Assembly (NCBI RefSeq): GCF_010501015.1
Contig: NZ_QVML01000019.1
Span: 71,729 to 122,382, forward strand
Origin: Bacteroides sp. 214
GTDB lineage: Bacteria > Bacteroidota > Bacteroidia > Bacteroidales > Bacteroidaceae
Direction of reading: 5' to 3'
Length of the DNA stretch: 50,654 bases
Shown: positions 24,303-33,268 of the stretch, in pieces
Layout: each line of letters starts with the position of its first letter
Position numbering within the stretch: the stretch's first letter is position 1
Position numbers and translations under genes: made by a program
The notes under the pieces: generated by a model
The model's input: only the letters and a program-made list of their open reading frames with translations
Database searches by the model: none
What the model was told of the DNA's origin: nothing

Positions 24303-25592
24303 ATGAGTAAACACATCTTTTTACTTGCTGCTCTGATAGTATGCCTCTTCTCGTGTACCGAAAAAAGTACATCTACCTTTATTAAAATAGAGAATGGACA
24401 ATTCATCAAGAACGGAAAACCTTATTATTATGTAGGAACAAACTTCTGGTATGGCGCTATTCTTGGTTCTACCGGCGAAGGAGGAAATCGAGAACGCCTC
24501 CATCAGGAGCTTGATTTCCTGAAGAGTATCGGTGCTGATAACTTGCGTGTGCTTGTTGGCTCGGATGGCAATCGTGGTATTACTGCCAAAGTAGAACCAA
24601 CCCTGCAAATAGCTCCGGGTGTGTACAATGATACTATTTTAGCCGGACTAGACTACCTCTTGGTAGAAATGAAGAAGCGCGATATGCTGGCGGTGCTCTA
24701 CCTTAATAACTCATGGGAGTGGAGTGGGGGCTACTCGCAATACCTCGAATGGGCAGGCTATGGCAAAGCACCTGTTCCTGCGGTAGATGGCTGGCCTGCC
24801 TACATGGAGTATGTACAGCAGTTTCCTCAGTCGGGCACTGCACAAGCTTTGTTTACCCAGTATGTTGAGGATATCATAACCCGCACCAATCGCTTCAGTA
24901 GTGTAAAGTATACCGAAGACCCCACTATCATGTCGTGGCAAATAGGTAACGAGCCACGTGCCTTCTCTGACGATAATAAAGAAGCTTTCGCACACTGGAT
25001 GGCAAAGACTGCCGCACAGATTCGGTCTTTGGATAAGAACCATTTAATATCTTCGGGTAGCGAAGGTAAGCATGGCTGTGAGCAAGATATGGAACTCTTT
25101 GAACACATCCATGCCGATGCTAACATCGATTATCTTAACTTTCATATATGGCCTTACAATTGGAGTTGGGCAAAACAAGATAGCCTGCAAGAACACCTGT
25201 CAGTGGCTATAGAGAATACCCAAAAATATATCAACGAACACTTAACCGTGGCTGCCAAGTATGGCAAGCCGGCTGTATTGGAAGAGTTTGGCTACCCGCG
25301 CGATAACTTCGCCTTCGCTAAGACTTCTACTACTCGCGCGCGCGATACTTATTATAAGTTCATCTTCGACCACATTGCCGAAGAGGCTGCGAAAGGCGGA
25401 CTATTGGCAGGAGCCAACTTCTGGGCATGGGGTGGATTGGCAACACCTTCATCCGACCATGTTTTCTGGCAGAAGGGAGATGACTATACTGGAGACCCTG
25501 CACAAGAAGAGCAAGGGTTAAACTCCGTTTTTGCCACAGACGATAGTACTATCGCTGTCATTCGCCAGGCCAATCAAACCTTCAACCGATAA
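24303..25592 (+). CDS. GH5 (GH5_7-like) endo-beta-1,4-mannanase lipoprotein
   Basis: From ATG 24303 the product has 429 residues with a lipoprotein signal (MSKHIFLLAALIVCLFSC, Cys18). It matches GH5_7 mannanases: FIKNGKPYYYVGTNFWYG, LHQELDFLKSIGADNLRVLVG, LYLNNSWEWSGG, IMSWQIGNEPRA (acid/base Glu217), YLNFHIWPYNWSW and PAVLEEFGYPRD (nucleophile Glu328). The family cuts internal beta-1,4-mannosidic bonds. Lipidation suggests cell-surface or outer-membrane location. It begins the plus-strand arm of the mannan locus and is followed by GH27 at 23 bp. Confidence 0.88.
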   Translation: MSKHIFLLAALIVCLFSCTEKSTSTFIKIENGQFIKNGKPYYYVGTNFWYGAILGSTGEGGNRERLHQELDFLKSIGADNLRVLVGSDGNRGITAKVEPTLQIAPGVYNDTILAGLDYLLVEMKKRDMLAVLYLNNSWEWSGGYSQYLEWAGYGKAPVPAVDGWPAYMEYVQQFPQSGTAQALFTQYVEDIITRTNRFSSVKYTEDPTIMSWQIGNEPRAFSDDNKEAFAHWMAKTAAQIRSLDKNHLISSGSEGKHGCEQDMELFEHIHADANIDYLNFHIWPYNWSWAKQDSLQEHLSVAIENTQKYINEHLTVAAKYGKPAVLEEFGYPRDNFAFAKTSTTRARDTYYKFIFDHIAEEAAKGGLLAGANFWAWGGLATPSSDHVFWQKGDDYTGDPAQEEQGLNSVFATDDSTIAVIRQANQTFNR

Positions 25593-25615
25593 ATAAACCC
25601 TTAAAACAATAGTAT

Positions 25616-26854
25616 ATGATGAAGAACAAAACAACAATTGCATTTGTGCTTCTCTTTTTGTTGCCTTGCTTCGTCAAAGCACAGAAGTGGGAAGGACTTG
25701 CCAACACACCCGCTATGGGATGGAACAGTTGGAATAAATTTGCCTGTAACATCGACGAAAACTTAATTAAGGAAATAGCCGATGCGATGGTTGAGCAAGG
25801 ACTACTCGACGCAGGCTATCAGTATGTAAATATTGACGATTGCTGGCATGGCGAACGCGATTCGCTTGGCTTTATCCAAGCAGACCCGGTACGTTTTGCC
25901 TCGGGTATTAAGCCTCTTGCCGACTATGTACACAGCAAAGGACTGAAACTGGGTATCTATTCGGATGCCGGACGTGCTACTTGTGGCTGCAGACCGGGTA
26001 GCTTTGGACACGAATATCAAGATGCTTTGCAATATGCCAAGTGGGGTGTCGACTATCTTAAATACGACTGGTGCGAAACCGAAGATATTAATCCCATTGG
26101 GGCATATACGCTGATGCGCGATGCGCTTCGCAAGGCAGGTCGTCCCATCTATTTTAGTATGTGCGAGTGGGGAAACAATAAGCCATGGCTTTGGGCATCC
26201 GAAGTAGGACACTCGTGGCGAACCACAGGCGATATATTCAATAGCTTCGACGGAATAGACGACCACGGCGACTGGAAAGCGTTCGGTGTGATGCAAATAC
26301 TGGATATGCAAGAGGGATTGCGCAAATATGCAGGCCCCGGACATTGGAACGACCCCGATATGTTGGAGGTAGGAAACGGACAAACCGTAAACGAAGACCG
26401 TGCTCACTTCACCATGTGGTGTATGCTGGCAGCTCCACTTATTCTGGGTAATGATATTCGCAGTATGTCGCAAGAAACAAAAGATATAATCCTTAATAAA
26501 GAAGTTATCGCCATAGACCAAGACCCGCTTGGCGTGCAAGGCTTAAAGTTTGCTGCCGAAGATGGTTTGGAATTCTGGTTTAAGCCACTTGCCGGAGATG
26601 ATTGGGCATTTTGCATCCTCAACCGTTCGCTCGAAGATAAAACATATACTATCGACTGGCAGAAATTCAACCTGACTGACGAAGAGGTTTCTAAACGCTC
26701 CACTTCTTTTGATAGTGTAGAGTACACTCTGAAGAACCTTTGGGAAAAGAATCCAAAGAAAGCAAACGTGGGAACTACTAAAAAAGCAAAAAGCGTAACC
26801 ATACCTGCTCATGATGTGATACTTTATAGATTGACACCAAAGACAAAAAAATAG
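25616..26854 (+). CDS. GH27 alpha-galactosidase
   Basis: A 412-residue secreted enzyme (Sec signal ending around VKAQ). GH27 hallmarks are TPAMGWNSWNKFAC, YVNIDDCWHGERD, GLKLGIYSDAG, VDYLKYDWC (nucleophile Asp151), HSWRTTGDI (acid/base Asp206) and GHWNDPDMLEVGNG. It releases alpha-1,6-galactose side chains; in this locus the natural substrate is galactomannan or its oligosaccharides. No lipobox is seen, so a periplasmic location is likely. A promoter for the following SusC gene lies downstream. Confidence 0.92.
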   Translation: MMKNKTTIAFVLLFLLPCFVKAQKWEGLANTPAMGWNSWNKFACNIDENLIKEIADAMVEQGLLDAGYQYVNIDDCWHGERDSLGFIQADPVRFASGIKPLADYVHSKGLKLGIYSDAGRATCGCRPGSFGHEYQDALQYAKWGVDYLKYDWCETEDINPIGAYTLMRDALRKAGRPIYFSMCEWGNNKPWLWASEVGHSWRTTGDIFNSFDGIDDHGDWKAFGVMQILDMQEGLRKYAGPGHWNDPDMLEVGNGQTVNEDRAHFTMWCMLAAPLILGNDIRSMSQETKDIILNKEVIAIDQDPLGVQGLKFAAEDGLEFWFKPLAGDDWAFCILNRSLEDKTYTIDWQKFNLTDEEVSKRSTSFDSVEYTLKNLWEKNPKKANVGTTKKAKSVTIPAHDVILYRLTPKTKK

Positions 26855-26916
26855 GGAAGTAGGATGCAAACTGTAAGTTAATGCTACAATCATACCGCTT
26901 AATGATAAAAAAGTAC

Positions 26917-26947
26917 TTGTATTAACTTATCTATACAACTATTTTTG
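26917..26947 (+). promoter_or_regulatory. Bacteroidetes-type promoter of the susC-like operon
   Basis: TTG at 26917-26919 lies 20 bp upstream of TATTTTTG at 26940-26947, an excellent match to the -33/-7 consensus. Transcription would start around 26954, leaving a leader of about 43 nt before the SusC ATG at 26997. Confidence 0.6.
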
Positions 26948-26996
26948 TTTTGTCAATAATTGATAAACAAAGTTATAAATCTAGTAAATATTATTT

Positions 26997-29900
26997 ATGA
27001 AAAACATTACGTTGTTTTTAATGGCACTTCTTATGAGTTGCCAAGTAATGGCACAACAGAGGAATGTTACCGGTACCGTAACCGACGGTGCTGATAATTT
27101 ACCAATGATTGGCGCTAATGTAATTGTAAAAGGAACCACGAATGGTGTCATAACCGGTATCGATGGTAAGTTTAGCCTAAATCTTCCAAACGAGAATGCT
27201 GTTCTTGTTTTTACCTCTATTGGGTATAAAAAACAGGAGGTTGTGGTACGACAAGGTCAAACTGTTCTAAATGTGGTTATGTACGAAGACTCTGAACTAC
27301 TCGATGAAGTTGTAGTAGTGGGTTATGGTACTATGAAGAAGAGCGACCTCTCGGGTGCCTCGGTATCTGTGGGCGAAGACAAGATTAAGGGATCTATTAT
27401 TACCAATCTCGACCAGGCTTTACAAGGTCGCGCGGCTGGGGTAACATCTGTTATGACTTCGGGTGCTCCCGGATCATCTGTTTCTATTCGTGTGCGTGGG
27501 CAGGCTACGGTTAATTCCAATGCCGAACCATTGTATGTAATTGATGGCGTTATCTTCCAGGGAGGCAGCAGCAGCGGTCATAGTGTTGGATTGGGCGATG
27601 CACTGGGAAATGGAACAGCAACTTCTATTTCGCCGATGTCTACACTTAACCCAAGCGATATTGTATCTATGGAAATCCTTAAAGATGCTTCTGCTACAGC
27701 TATTTATGGTGCACAAGGTGCCAACGGTGTAGTATTGATTACGACCAAACGTGGTAAGAGTGGTGAAGCAAAATTCTCTTATGAAGGAATGTTTGGTGTA
27801 CAAAACCAAGCTGTTCGCCTGAAGATGATGAACCTCGCCGAATATGCCGTTTATAACTCTGCTATAGCAGCCACTACAGGCGGACAAGATGGTAACCCTG
27901 AATATCAGGATCCTTCTTTATTAGGTAAAGGTACCGATTGGCAGGATGCTATTTTCCGCAATGCACTGATGCAACAACACACTGTTTCGGCACAAGGTGG
28001 TGTAGAAAAAGTACAATATTACGTTTCGGGTGCTTATATGAATCAAGACGGAACATTGAGAGGTTCGGAGTTTGAACGTTATTCATTCCGTTCCAATTTG
28101 GATGCTCAGCTAAAATCTTGGTTGAAGTTAGGAATGAACCTGATGTACTCGAATACACACGAAAGATTGACCAGAGCTGATGGTGAAGCGGGTGTCTTGA
28201 CCTATTCATTGCTTACTCCTCCCGATATACCGGTATATGATGTGTATGGCAATTATGCTACTACCGTTCGCGAAGGATATATCCGTATGAATCCTATCGC
28301 GTTGGCCGATTTGGATGAGAACTTCTTAACCCGTGAAAAACTAAACGGAAACTTCTTCCTGGATGTTACACCTATTAAGAATTTAACATGGCATGCCGAA
28401 TTTGGTATTGATATTAGCAATTCAAAAGCCGAACGTTGGAGACCTACCTACGATTTTGGTCCCGGTGTATCCAGAGATACCAACTCCAGTGCTATACAAA
28501 ACAATAAAAGTACATACTGGCAACTTAAAAACTATATTACCTATACTGGCAACTTTGGTAAGCATGGTTATTCACTGATGGCCGGACAAGAAGCGTGGGA
28601 ATCGTCGTGGGAATACATTAGTGTTACCGGTTCGAAACTACCCGATAACTCAATAAAGAATCCTGCTTTGGGCGACAAAACAGCGGCAACTATCGGCAGT
28701 GGATTTGCTAGTTCGGCAATGGCTTCTTTCTTCGGACGTGCTACTTATAATTATGACGACCGTTATTTGGCTACATACACATATCGTTATGATGGTTCGT
28801 CGAACTTTGGACCAGAAAACCGCTGGGCAGGCTTCCACGCGTTTGCAGGTTCGTGGCGTTTTAGCAACGAAAAATTCTTTGAATCATTAAGAAGCGTAAT
28901 CAATAATGGTAAGTTCCGTTTTGGATGGGGACAAACCGGTAATTCGAATATTGGTGGCTTTGCTTGGGGTGCTTCTATCTCGGTTATGCCTTCGGCTTTA
29001 GGATCGGGTTATCGTCAAAGTAATATTGCTAACCCATATGTGAAATGGGAAACACAAGAGCAATGGAATCTGGGGCTAGATCTTGGTTTGTTTAATGATC
29101 GTGTTAACCTGACAGTTGATTTCTATGACAAAACATCCAAAGATATGTTGATGGATCTTCAGCTGCCTTCTTATATGGGTACACGTGGTAATGGCTCTTC
29201 GGCATTGGCTGCACCAAAAGGAAACTATGGTACAATCAATAATAAAGGGTTTGAAATATCTGTGAATACACGTAACCTGACTGGTAAGTTTGAGTGGGAT
29301 ACAGAATTCCAAATGTCATTCAATAAGAACAAACTGGTAGCACTCGACGGTACAGCAGCATCGGCAATCGAAGGATATGGACAATGGAATGATGTGGTAA
29401 GTCGCTCGGAAATAGGACAATCTCTATACACATTCTATGGATATATTGCGGATGGAATTTTCCAAAGCAAAGAAGATATTGAAACACATTTGTGGGGCGA
29501 AATACCATCAAATGGACGATATGATAGATATAGCACCGTGTTTGTAGGGGATGTGAAGTTCAGAGACCTCAATAACGATGGTATTATAGATGATAGAGAT
29601 AAAACAAGTATTGGCTCGCCACTGCCTAAGTTTACGTATGGTATGACCAATACATTCCGCTACAAGAACATAGACGTATCTATCTTCTTGCATGGTAGTT
29701 ACGGAAATAAAGTGATGAACTACTTAGCACGCGACCTAACTGCTATGGGTTACTGGAGTAATCAATTACAGAAAGCTATGGGTTATGCTGATCTGGCTCC
29801 AATTGATGAAACAATTCAATATCCATTAACAAAATACGATGCTAAGGGCGAAGCTTACAAAATAAACAACTGGTTTGAAGATGTGGATAATGTGAAATTG

Positions 29901-30230
29901 ACTAATCCCAACACGAAGATGTCTCGTGCAGGTCGTGGATTACCATACAAAAATAATGCTACAAGTACACGCTATATAGAAGATGGTTCGTACCTGCGTA
30001 TCAAGAATATAACAATAGGTTATACGCTGCCTTCTAAGCTTACACGTAAGTACAAGATTGACAATGTGCGCATTTATGCCAACATTCAAAACTTGCACAC
30101 CTTTACAGATTATTCAGGATATGACCCCGAAATCGGTCTGAACCCGCAAAGTGCCAATGTATTTGGTTTGGATTATGGACGCTATCCTTCACCGAGAGTT
30201 TATTCATTCGGTCTAAATTTGTCATTCTAA
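26997..30230 (+). CDS. SusC-like TonB-dependent outer-membrane transporter
   Basis: A 1077-residue SusC-family receptor. After the signal peptide (MKNITLFLMALLMSCQVMAQ) comes the carboxypeptidase-like regulatory domain (NVTGTVTDGADNLPMIGANV, about 24-100), the TonB box region DEVVVVGYGTMKKSDL (about 103-118), a plug domain (about 120-250, with RAAGVTS, SIRVRGQATV, PLYVIDGV and IEILKDASATAIYG-like text), and a long beta-barrel ending in the aromatic YSFGLNLSF. It imports mannan oligosaccharides powered by TonB; substrate is inferred from the neighbouring enzymes. SusD follows by 21 bp, as is standard. Confidence 0.95.
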   Translation: MKNITLFLMALLMSCQVMAQQRNVTGTVTDGADNLPMIGANVIVKGTTNGVITGIDGKFSLNLPNENAVLVFTSIGYKKQEVVVRQGQTVLNVVMYEDSELLDEVVVVGYGTMKKSDLSGASVSVGEDKIKGSIITNLDQALQGRAAGVTSVMTSGAPGSSVSIRVRGQATVNSNAEPLYVIDGVIFQGGSSSGHSVGLGDALGNGTATSISPMSTLNPSDIVSMEILKDASATAIYGAQGANGVVLITTKRGKSGEAKFSYEGMFGVQNQAVRLKMMNLAEYAVYNSAIAATTGGQDGNPEYQDPSLLGKGTDWQDAIFRNALMQQHTVSAQGGVEKVQYYVSGAYMNQDGTLRGSEFERYSFRSNLDAQLKSWLKLGMNLMYSNTHERLTRADGEAGVLTYSLLTPPDIPVYDVYGNYATTVREGYIRMNPIALADLDENFLTREKLNGNFFLDVTPIKNLTWHAEFGIDISNSKAERWRPTYDFGPGVSRDTNSSAIQNNKSTYWQLKNYITYTGNFGKHGYSLMAGQEAWESSWEYISVTGSKLPDNSIKNPALGDKTAATIGSGFASSAMASFFGRATYNYDDRYLATYTYRYDGSSNFGPENRWAGFHAFAGSWRFSNEKFFESLRSVINNGKFRFGWGQTGNSNIGGFAWGASISVMPSALGSGYRQSNIANPYVKWETQEQWNLGLDLGLFNDRVNLTVDFYDKTSKDMLMDLQLPSYMGTRGNGSSALAAPKGNYGTINNKGFEISVNTRNLTGKFEWDTEFQMSFNKNKLVALDGTAASAIEGYGQWNDVVSRSEIGQSLYTFYGYIADGIFQSKEDIETHLWGEIPSNGRYDRYSTVFVGDVKFRDLNNDGIIDDRDKTSIGSPLPKFTYGMTNTFRYKNIDVSIFLHGSYGNKVMNYLARDLTAMGYWSNQLQKAMGYADLAPIDETIQYPLTKYDAKGEAYKINNWFEDVDNVKLTNPNTKMSRAGRGLPYKNNATSTRYIEDGSYLRIKNITIGYTLPSKLTRKYKIDNVRIYANIQNLHTFTDYSGYDPEIGLNPQSANVFGLDYGRYPSPRVYSFGLNLSF

Positions 30231-30251
30231 CGCAACAAATACAATAGAGAT

Positions 30252-31955
30252 ATGAAAAATAAGAATATTTTTAAAACCTTGCTGTTTGCTACCATAATAG
30301 GACTTGGGACTACTTCGTGCGAAGATTTCTTAGACCGTCCTGCTGAAGATGCTTATACCATCACATCCTTCTATCAGACGGATGAACAATGTTTGCAAGC
30401 TGTTAATCCCATCTATAACTCTCCATGGCATGACTTTACCCGTGGATTCTTGGCCATTGGCGATATTCAAGCCGGTAACTCCTATTGGGAACACGATTGT
30501 TTATTCTTCAGATTAAGTTCCAGCAACGAAGAGTTGGCAGGCATGTCGGCATCACTCTGGTCGGTAAATGCTCATTGCAACAGTGTGATTCAAAACATAA
30601 ATATGTATGCAGGACCAAATACTACCGAGGCTGTACGTAATATGGCTAAAGGCGAAGCACTTACACTCAAAGCATTAGCTTATTTCTATATGGTTCGTAT
30701 ATGGGGACCTGTTCCTATTGTTCATGATAACTCGGCAGAAATTGCAGCCGGTAATTATAACAATGTATATAAAGCTACTGAGGCTAATGTATATGACTAC
30801 ATCATTATGACGCTGGAGCAAGCTATCGAATGGCTTCCTGCAAAGGCAAAAGAGCCTGGCCGCATTGATAAATATTCAGCTTACGGATTGTTGGCTAAGG
30901 TTTATTTAACTAAGTCAGGTCTTGGACAAAAGAATACCCGTAACCAAAGCGACTTAGACAAAGCGGCCGAATACGCAAGTAAAGTAATCAATGAGAGTGG
31001 TAAAGTATTGATGGAAAACTACGAAGACATATTCAGACTAAGGAACAATACAGCCGACGAAAGTCTTATTGCCTGGCGTTGGGTAGTTGCAGCACCTTGG
31101 ACAGCTTCGAACCCGATGCAAGAAGACCTTACATTCCAGGGATTAAGCGGATTAGGTGGCTGGGGAAGCTGGAGAGGTATCTCTGTAGACTTGATGGATG
31201 CTTTCGGAGAAGACCCAACCAAATTAACTCGTAACAATAACGATAAACGTCGTAAAGCTACCATGATGATGTACGGTGATAAGTACGAATACTTCTGGAG
31301 AGATAAGGGAGGCTTTGATTGGACGGATTACCAAAAGAACGTTCTTAAAGAATTCCATAGCTCAACCGGAGGCAACTGGGTAAAACACCTCTTTGGAAAC
31401 AGTGCCGACCACGAAGCTGAGGGTGGAGGTGCTGTTACCGAATCTATGAAGAGCAGTTTAGCTACTCATGTACTACGTTTGGGCGATATATACCTGGTGT
31501 ACGCAGAAGCAATCTTAGGAAATAGTGCCAGCACTAGCGATGCAAAAGCCTTAGAAGCTTTCAATGCCATAAGAAAACGTGCCGGAGTATCAGAGAAAAC
31601 ATCCATTACCTTTGAAGATATATTCAAAGAACGTCGCCTTGAACTGGCATGTGAAGGAGATAACTGGTACGACTTTGTACGCTTAAGCTATTACAACATG
31701 GATGATGCGTTGAACAGACTGAAAAAACAACGCAGGAAGAACTACATTGGTATAACAGGTTATTATATGGAAGATGATCCAACGATAACTGTTGATGGAA
31801 GCGGAGTGCCATCGGTACGCTATAATGATGAACAAGCCGATTTGAACATAACTCCGGAAAAGATGTTTGCACCATTCCCAGATGTGGACTTAGCAATGAA
31901 TCCTAATCTGAGGGGAGAGCCTGTGGAATATGATTTAAGTGGTTATACCTATTAA
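30252..31955 (+). CDS. SusD/RagB-like glycan-binding lipoprotein
   Basis: A 567-residue lipoprotein (lipobox GTTSC followed by EDFLDRP, typical of SusD). TPR-type helices appear across the middle (GEALTLKALAYFYMVRIWGPVPIV, then YSAYGLLAKVYL), and the C-terminal part has HVLRLGDIYLVYAEA, FNAIRKRAGV and the conserved IFKERRLELACEGDNWYDFVR. SusD forms the lid over the SusC channel and captures oligosaccharides. It is followed by two surface glycan-binding proteins in the same transcript. Confidence 0.95.
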   Translation: MKNKNIFKTLLFATIIGLGTTSCEDFLDRPAEDAYTITSFYQTDEQCLQAVNPIYNSPWHDFTRGFLAIGDIQAGNSYWEHDCLFFRLSSSNEELAGMSASLWSVNAHCNSVIQNINMYAGPNTTEAVRNMAKGEALTLKALAYFYMVRIWGPVPIVHDNSAEIAAGNYNNVYKATEANVYDYIIMTLEQAIEWLPAKAKEPGRIDKYSAYGLLAKVYLTKSGLGQKNTRNQSDLDKAAEYASKVINESGKVLMENYEDIFRLRNNTADESLIAWRWVVAAPWTASNPMQEDLTFQGLSGLGGWGSWRGISVDLMDAFGEDPTKLTRNNNDKRRKATMMMYGDKYEYFWRDKGGFDWTDYQKNVLKEFHSSTGGNWVKHLFGNSADHEAEGGGAVTESMKSSLATHVLRLGDIYLVYAEAILGNSASTSDAKALEAFNAIRKRAGVSEKTSITFEDIFKERRLELACEGDNWYDFVRLSYYNMDDALNRLKKQRRKNYIGITGYYMEDDPTITVDGSGVPSVRYNDEQADLNITPEKMFAPFPDVDLAMNPNLRGEPVEYDLSGYTY

Positions 31956-31978
31956 TCAATAGCTAATTGAAACTCAAT

Positions 31979-33256
31979 ATGAAAAAGTATAAAAAATCAA
32001 ATATAACCAAATTATTGGTGTTGTGTGTGTTGCTCACCGGAGCGCTGATCGGATGCGAAAGCGTTGACGATGGCAAATACGATATGACAAGTGGTTTACC
32101 ACAAGTGCATTACGTACGTCTTACAGATCCTGCAGTTGCCGACTCGTTGATAGTGGAAGCCTTTATGGAACAAAACATTTGTTTGATAGGCGAGAACCTC
32201 AGAAGCATACAGGAGATATATTTCAATGACCAGCAAGTAACTCTGAATCAGAATTTTATTACCGACAAGACGTTGATTCTAAATATTCCGAAGAATATCC
32301 CTGAAACTGTTACGAATAAAATGTATATGATAACAGCAAAGAAAGATACGGTGAAATATGATTTCAGAGTATTGGTACCTGCTCCGGCAGTGAGAAGTAT
32401 GAAATGCGAGCATGTCCCAGCAGGAGAAATTGCTGTGATACGTGGAGATTATCTCATCGATGACCCGAATATTCCACTGGAAGTAACTTTTGCCGGTAAC
32501 GCAAAAGCAAAGGTTATAAGTGCTGCTAAAACAGAAATACAGGTAATTGTACCCGAAGGTGCACTGGAAGGAACTGTAACGGTAAAATCCCTATACGGAG
32601 TGGGACGCTCTACGTTTATGTTCCGTGACACCCGTGGAATGATTACCGGATTTGAAGACTCGGAAAACAATGGAACAGGGTTCGTTGCCGGTTGGGGACG
32701 TCCTGCTAAAATAGAAGAAGACCCGGAACTTGCGGTTATGGGTAAATACGTAAGAATGGAAGGTGATGTTAAGCCCTCTGACGAAGAAGATTCTTGGGCA
32801 TCTGGTGGTAATAACTTTACCATAAATATATGGAGTTGCGACAATCCAGACAATCCTAACAAAGGAATACCAAATCCGATGTTTTCCAGCGATCCGGCAA
32901 CCTCTATATTCAAGTGCGAAGTTCGTGTACTGGAAGCATGGAGCGCATCGCCTATGATTTTTACTTTTGCTAAGGCAGATGATAACGAAGGATGGTTGTG
33001 GGCAGATACTACTCAGCCACGTGCATTCTGGGCTCCTTGGACAACAACAGGTTCGTATCTTTCCGAAGGTTGGGTAACTGTTTCTATTCCACTCTCCGAA
33101 TTCAAATACAATGGAGCAGGCGAAGATGTAGGTGTCTCTAAAGAATTTGGCCAGTTGGGCATAGCTATACACAATCGTGGCGGAAAATCTTATATTGGAA
33201 CGCCTTGTACTCCTGTTATTCTTGTTGATAATGTACGCGTAGTGCCAAGTGAATAA
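31979..33256 (+). CDS. Surface glycan-binding lipoprotein with IPT/TIG domain (SGBP-B-like)
   Basis: The ATG at 31979 gives 425 residues with lipobox LIGC (Cys26). The first 120 residues form an Ig-like module, then an IPT/TIG domain (about 130-215: VRSMKCEHVPAGEIAVIRGDYL to GTVTVKSLYGVG), then a C-terminal beta-sandwich from about 220 with a FEDSENNGTGFVAGWG opening and VTVSIPLSEFKYNGAG and LDNVRV-type ending. This matches the general form of SGBP-B, whose C-terminal domain binds the polysaccharide. Mannan binding is inferred from locus membership. Confidence 0.8.
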   Translation: MKKYKKSNITKLLVLCVLLTGALIGCESVDDGKYDMTSGLPQVHYVRLTDPAVADSLIVEAFMEQNICLIGENLRSIQEIYFNDQQVTLNQNFITDKTLILNIPKNIPETVTNKMYMITAKKDTVKYDFRVLVPAPAVRSMKCEHVPAGEIAVIRGDYLIDDPNIPLEVTFAGNAKAKVISAAKTEIQVIVPEGALEGTVTVKSLYGVGRSTFMFRDTRGMITGFEDSENNGTGFVAGWGRPAKIEEDPELAVMGKYVRMEGDVKPSDEEDSWASGGNNFTINIWSCDNPDNPNKGIPNPMFSSDPATSIFKCEVRVLEAWSASPMIFTFAKADDNEGWLWADTTQPRAFWAPWTTTGSYLSEGWVTVSIPLSEFKYNGAGEDVGVSKEFGQLGIAIHNRGGKSYIGTPCTPVILVDNVRVVPSE

Positions 33257-33268
33257 TTAAAAAACGAA